Part shown: one piece after another, positions 63,621-64,000 of the stretch
Numbering within the stretch: position 1 is the stretch's first letter
Layout of the letters: each line of letters starts with the position of its first letter
Assembly: GCF_037038585.1 (NCBI RefSeq)
Contig: NC_092526.1
Span: 34,175,501-34,239,500 of the forward strand
DNA length: 64,000 nucleotides
Direction: 5' to 3'
Origin: Patagioenas fasciata
Taxonomy: Eukaryota > Chordata > Aves > Columbiformes > Columbidae
Position numbers and translations under genes: made by a program
The notes under the pieces: generated by a model
The model's input: the letters and a program-made list of their open reading frames with translations, nothing else
What the model was told of the DNA's origin: nothing
Database searches by the model: none

Positions 63621-63680
63621 AATCCTGCTCCTTGCTCTGCCACAGACTTCTTGCAGGACCTTGGGCATGTCACTTAGTGA
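63621..63680 (+). mobile_element. MIR-like (CORE-SINE) fragment, forward
   Basis: GCTCTGCCACAGACTTCTTG and then ACCTTGGGCATGTCACTTAG (63659-63678) track the MIR consensus core 'gctctgccactta...gaccttgggcaagt.actta'. Only about 60 bp are legible. It has no coding role. Confidence 0.65.
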
Positions 63681-63719
63681 GAACGTGGCAAAATCAGGCT
63701 AGGTGTGTGCTAGAAGGGG

Positions 63720-63787
63720 CTTTTTTGTTATGTTGTGTTTTGGTTTGGTTGGTTGGTTTTGCTTGTTGTTGGTTTTATTTTTAAAAA
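63720..63787. repeat. T/G-rich low-complexity tract
   Basis: Irregular TTTTG, GGTT and GTTG units ending in TTTTTAAAAAA. Confidence 0.8.
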
Positions 63788-64000
63788 AGACATGATTTCA
63801 CAAAACCTCTCCAGTCTTCCAATGCACTTTCAGCCAGAAATTTCAACCTGCAAAAATCACTGTTTATCCAAGTTGGGAAATTCCCAGTCAGGTCTAATTA
63901 ACATAATAATTCCAATCCAAAGGGGCGTGGCTGCATGAATTTCAGTTTAGCCAAAAGCAGATGTGCTTCCATATCAGACACTGCTACATCTGAAATACAC
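63788..64000. other. Unique non-coding DNA to window end
   Basis: No gene or repeat was recognised in the last 213 bases. Confidence 0.6.

Noticed and set aside
1..64000. CRISPR arrays, operons, bacterial promoters, tRNA or rRNA genes, endogenous viral genes
   Set aside because: No spaced direct-repeat array, no tRNA B-box in context, no rRNA-like sequence and no viral reading frame were seen; the DNA is vertebrate in character.

Overview
The window reads as vertebrate, most likely bird, nuclear DNA with no protein-coding gene I can support. The best organism evidence is a CR1 LINE 3' end at 62893-63026. It is 5'-truncated, has no poly-A tail and ends in the ATTCTATGA-type octamer typical of sauropsid CR1. 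A shorter, older CR1 piece lies in reverse at 23861-23920. CG dinucleotides are sparse, as in methylated vertebrate DNA. Interspersed repeats are few and old, and I see no Alu, L1, B1 or young LTR element. This pattern fits a bird better than a mammal, turtle or crocodile. No species or locus could be named from memory.

Layout: nearly all 64 kb is unique non-coding sequence, either intergenic (gene-desert-like) or inside a very large intron. No open reading frame shows a recognisable domain, a supported exon chain or homology I know. The longest one (331 codons, minus strand, 15487-16482) lies in a locally GC-rich, stop-poor patch and looks like chance. Recognisable mobile DNA is limited to two CR1 fragments, two very old MIR-like (CORE-SINE) fragments (44041-44107 reverse, 63621-63680 forward), and a 79-bp near-perfect palindrome at 3327-3405 that could be a mariner-type MITE or a hairpin-RNA locus. 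Microsatellites and homopolymer tracts are scattered and short.

What structure there is looks regulatory. Several blocks are candidate conserved enhancers or other cis-elements: 5281-5470, 8600-8830, 13590-13910, 17480-18000, 21780-22130, 23030-23180, 30050-30240, 45530-45610, 50110-50225, 52570-52720 and 56690-57245. They combine unique sequence, retained CpGs and close-packed TAAT, GGATTA, SOX-, POU- or TCF-like motifs. This call rests on appearance only, since no alignment could be run. One small CpG-containing patch with a YY1-type motif (52030-52215), with a strong splice-acceptor-like sequence about 650 bp downstream, is the best candidate for an unannotated non-coding promoter.

Because there are no genes, there is no operon or pathway to describe. 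The most useful next steps are a repeat-masker run, a multi-bird/amniote conservation track, and bird RNA-seq or small-RNA data over the listed blocks.
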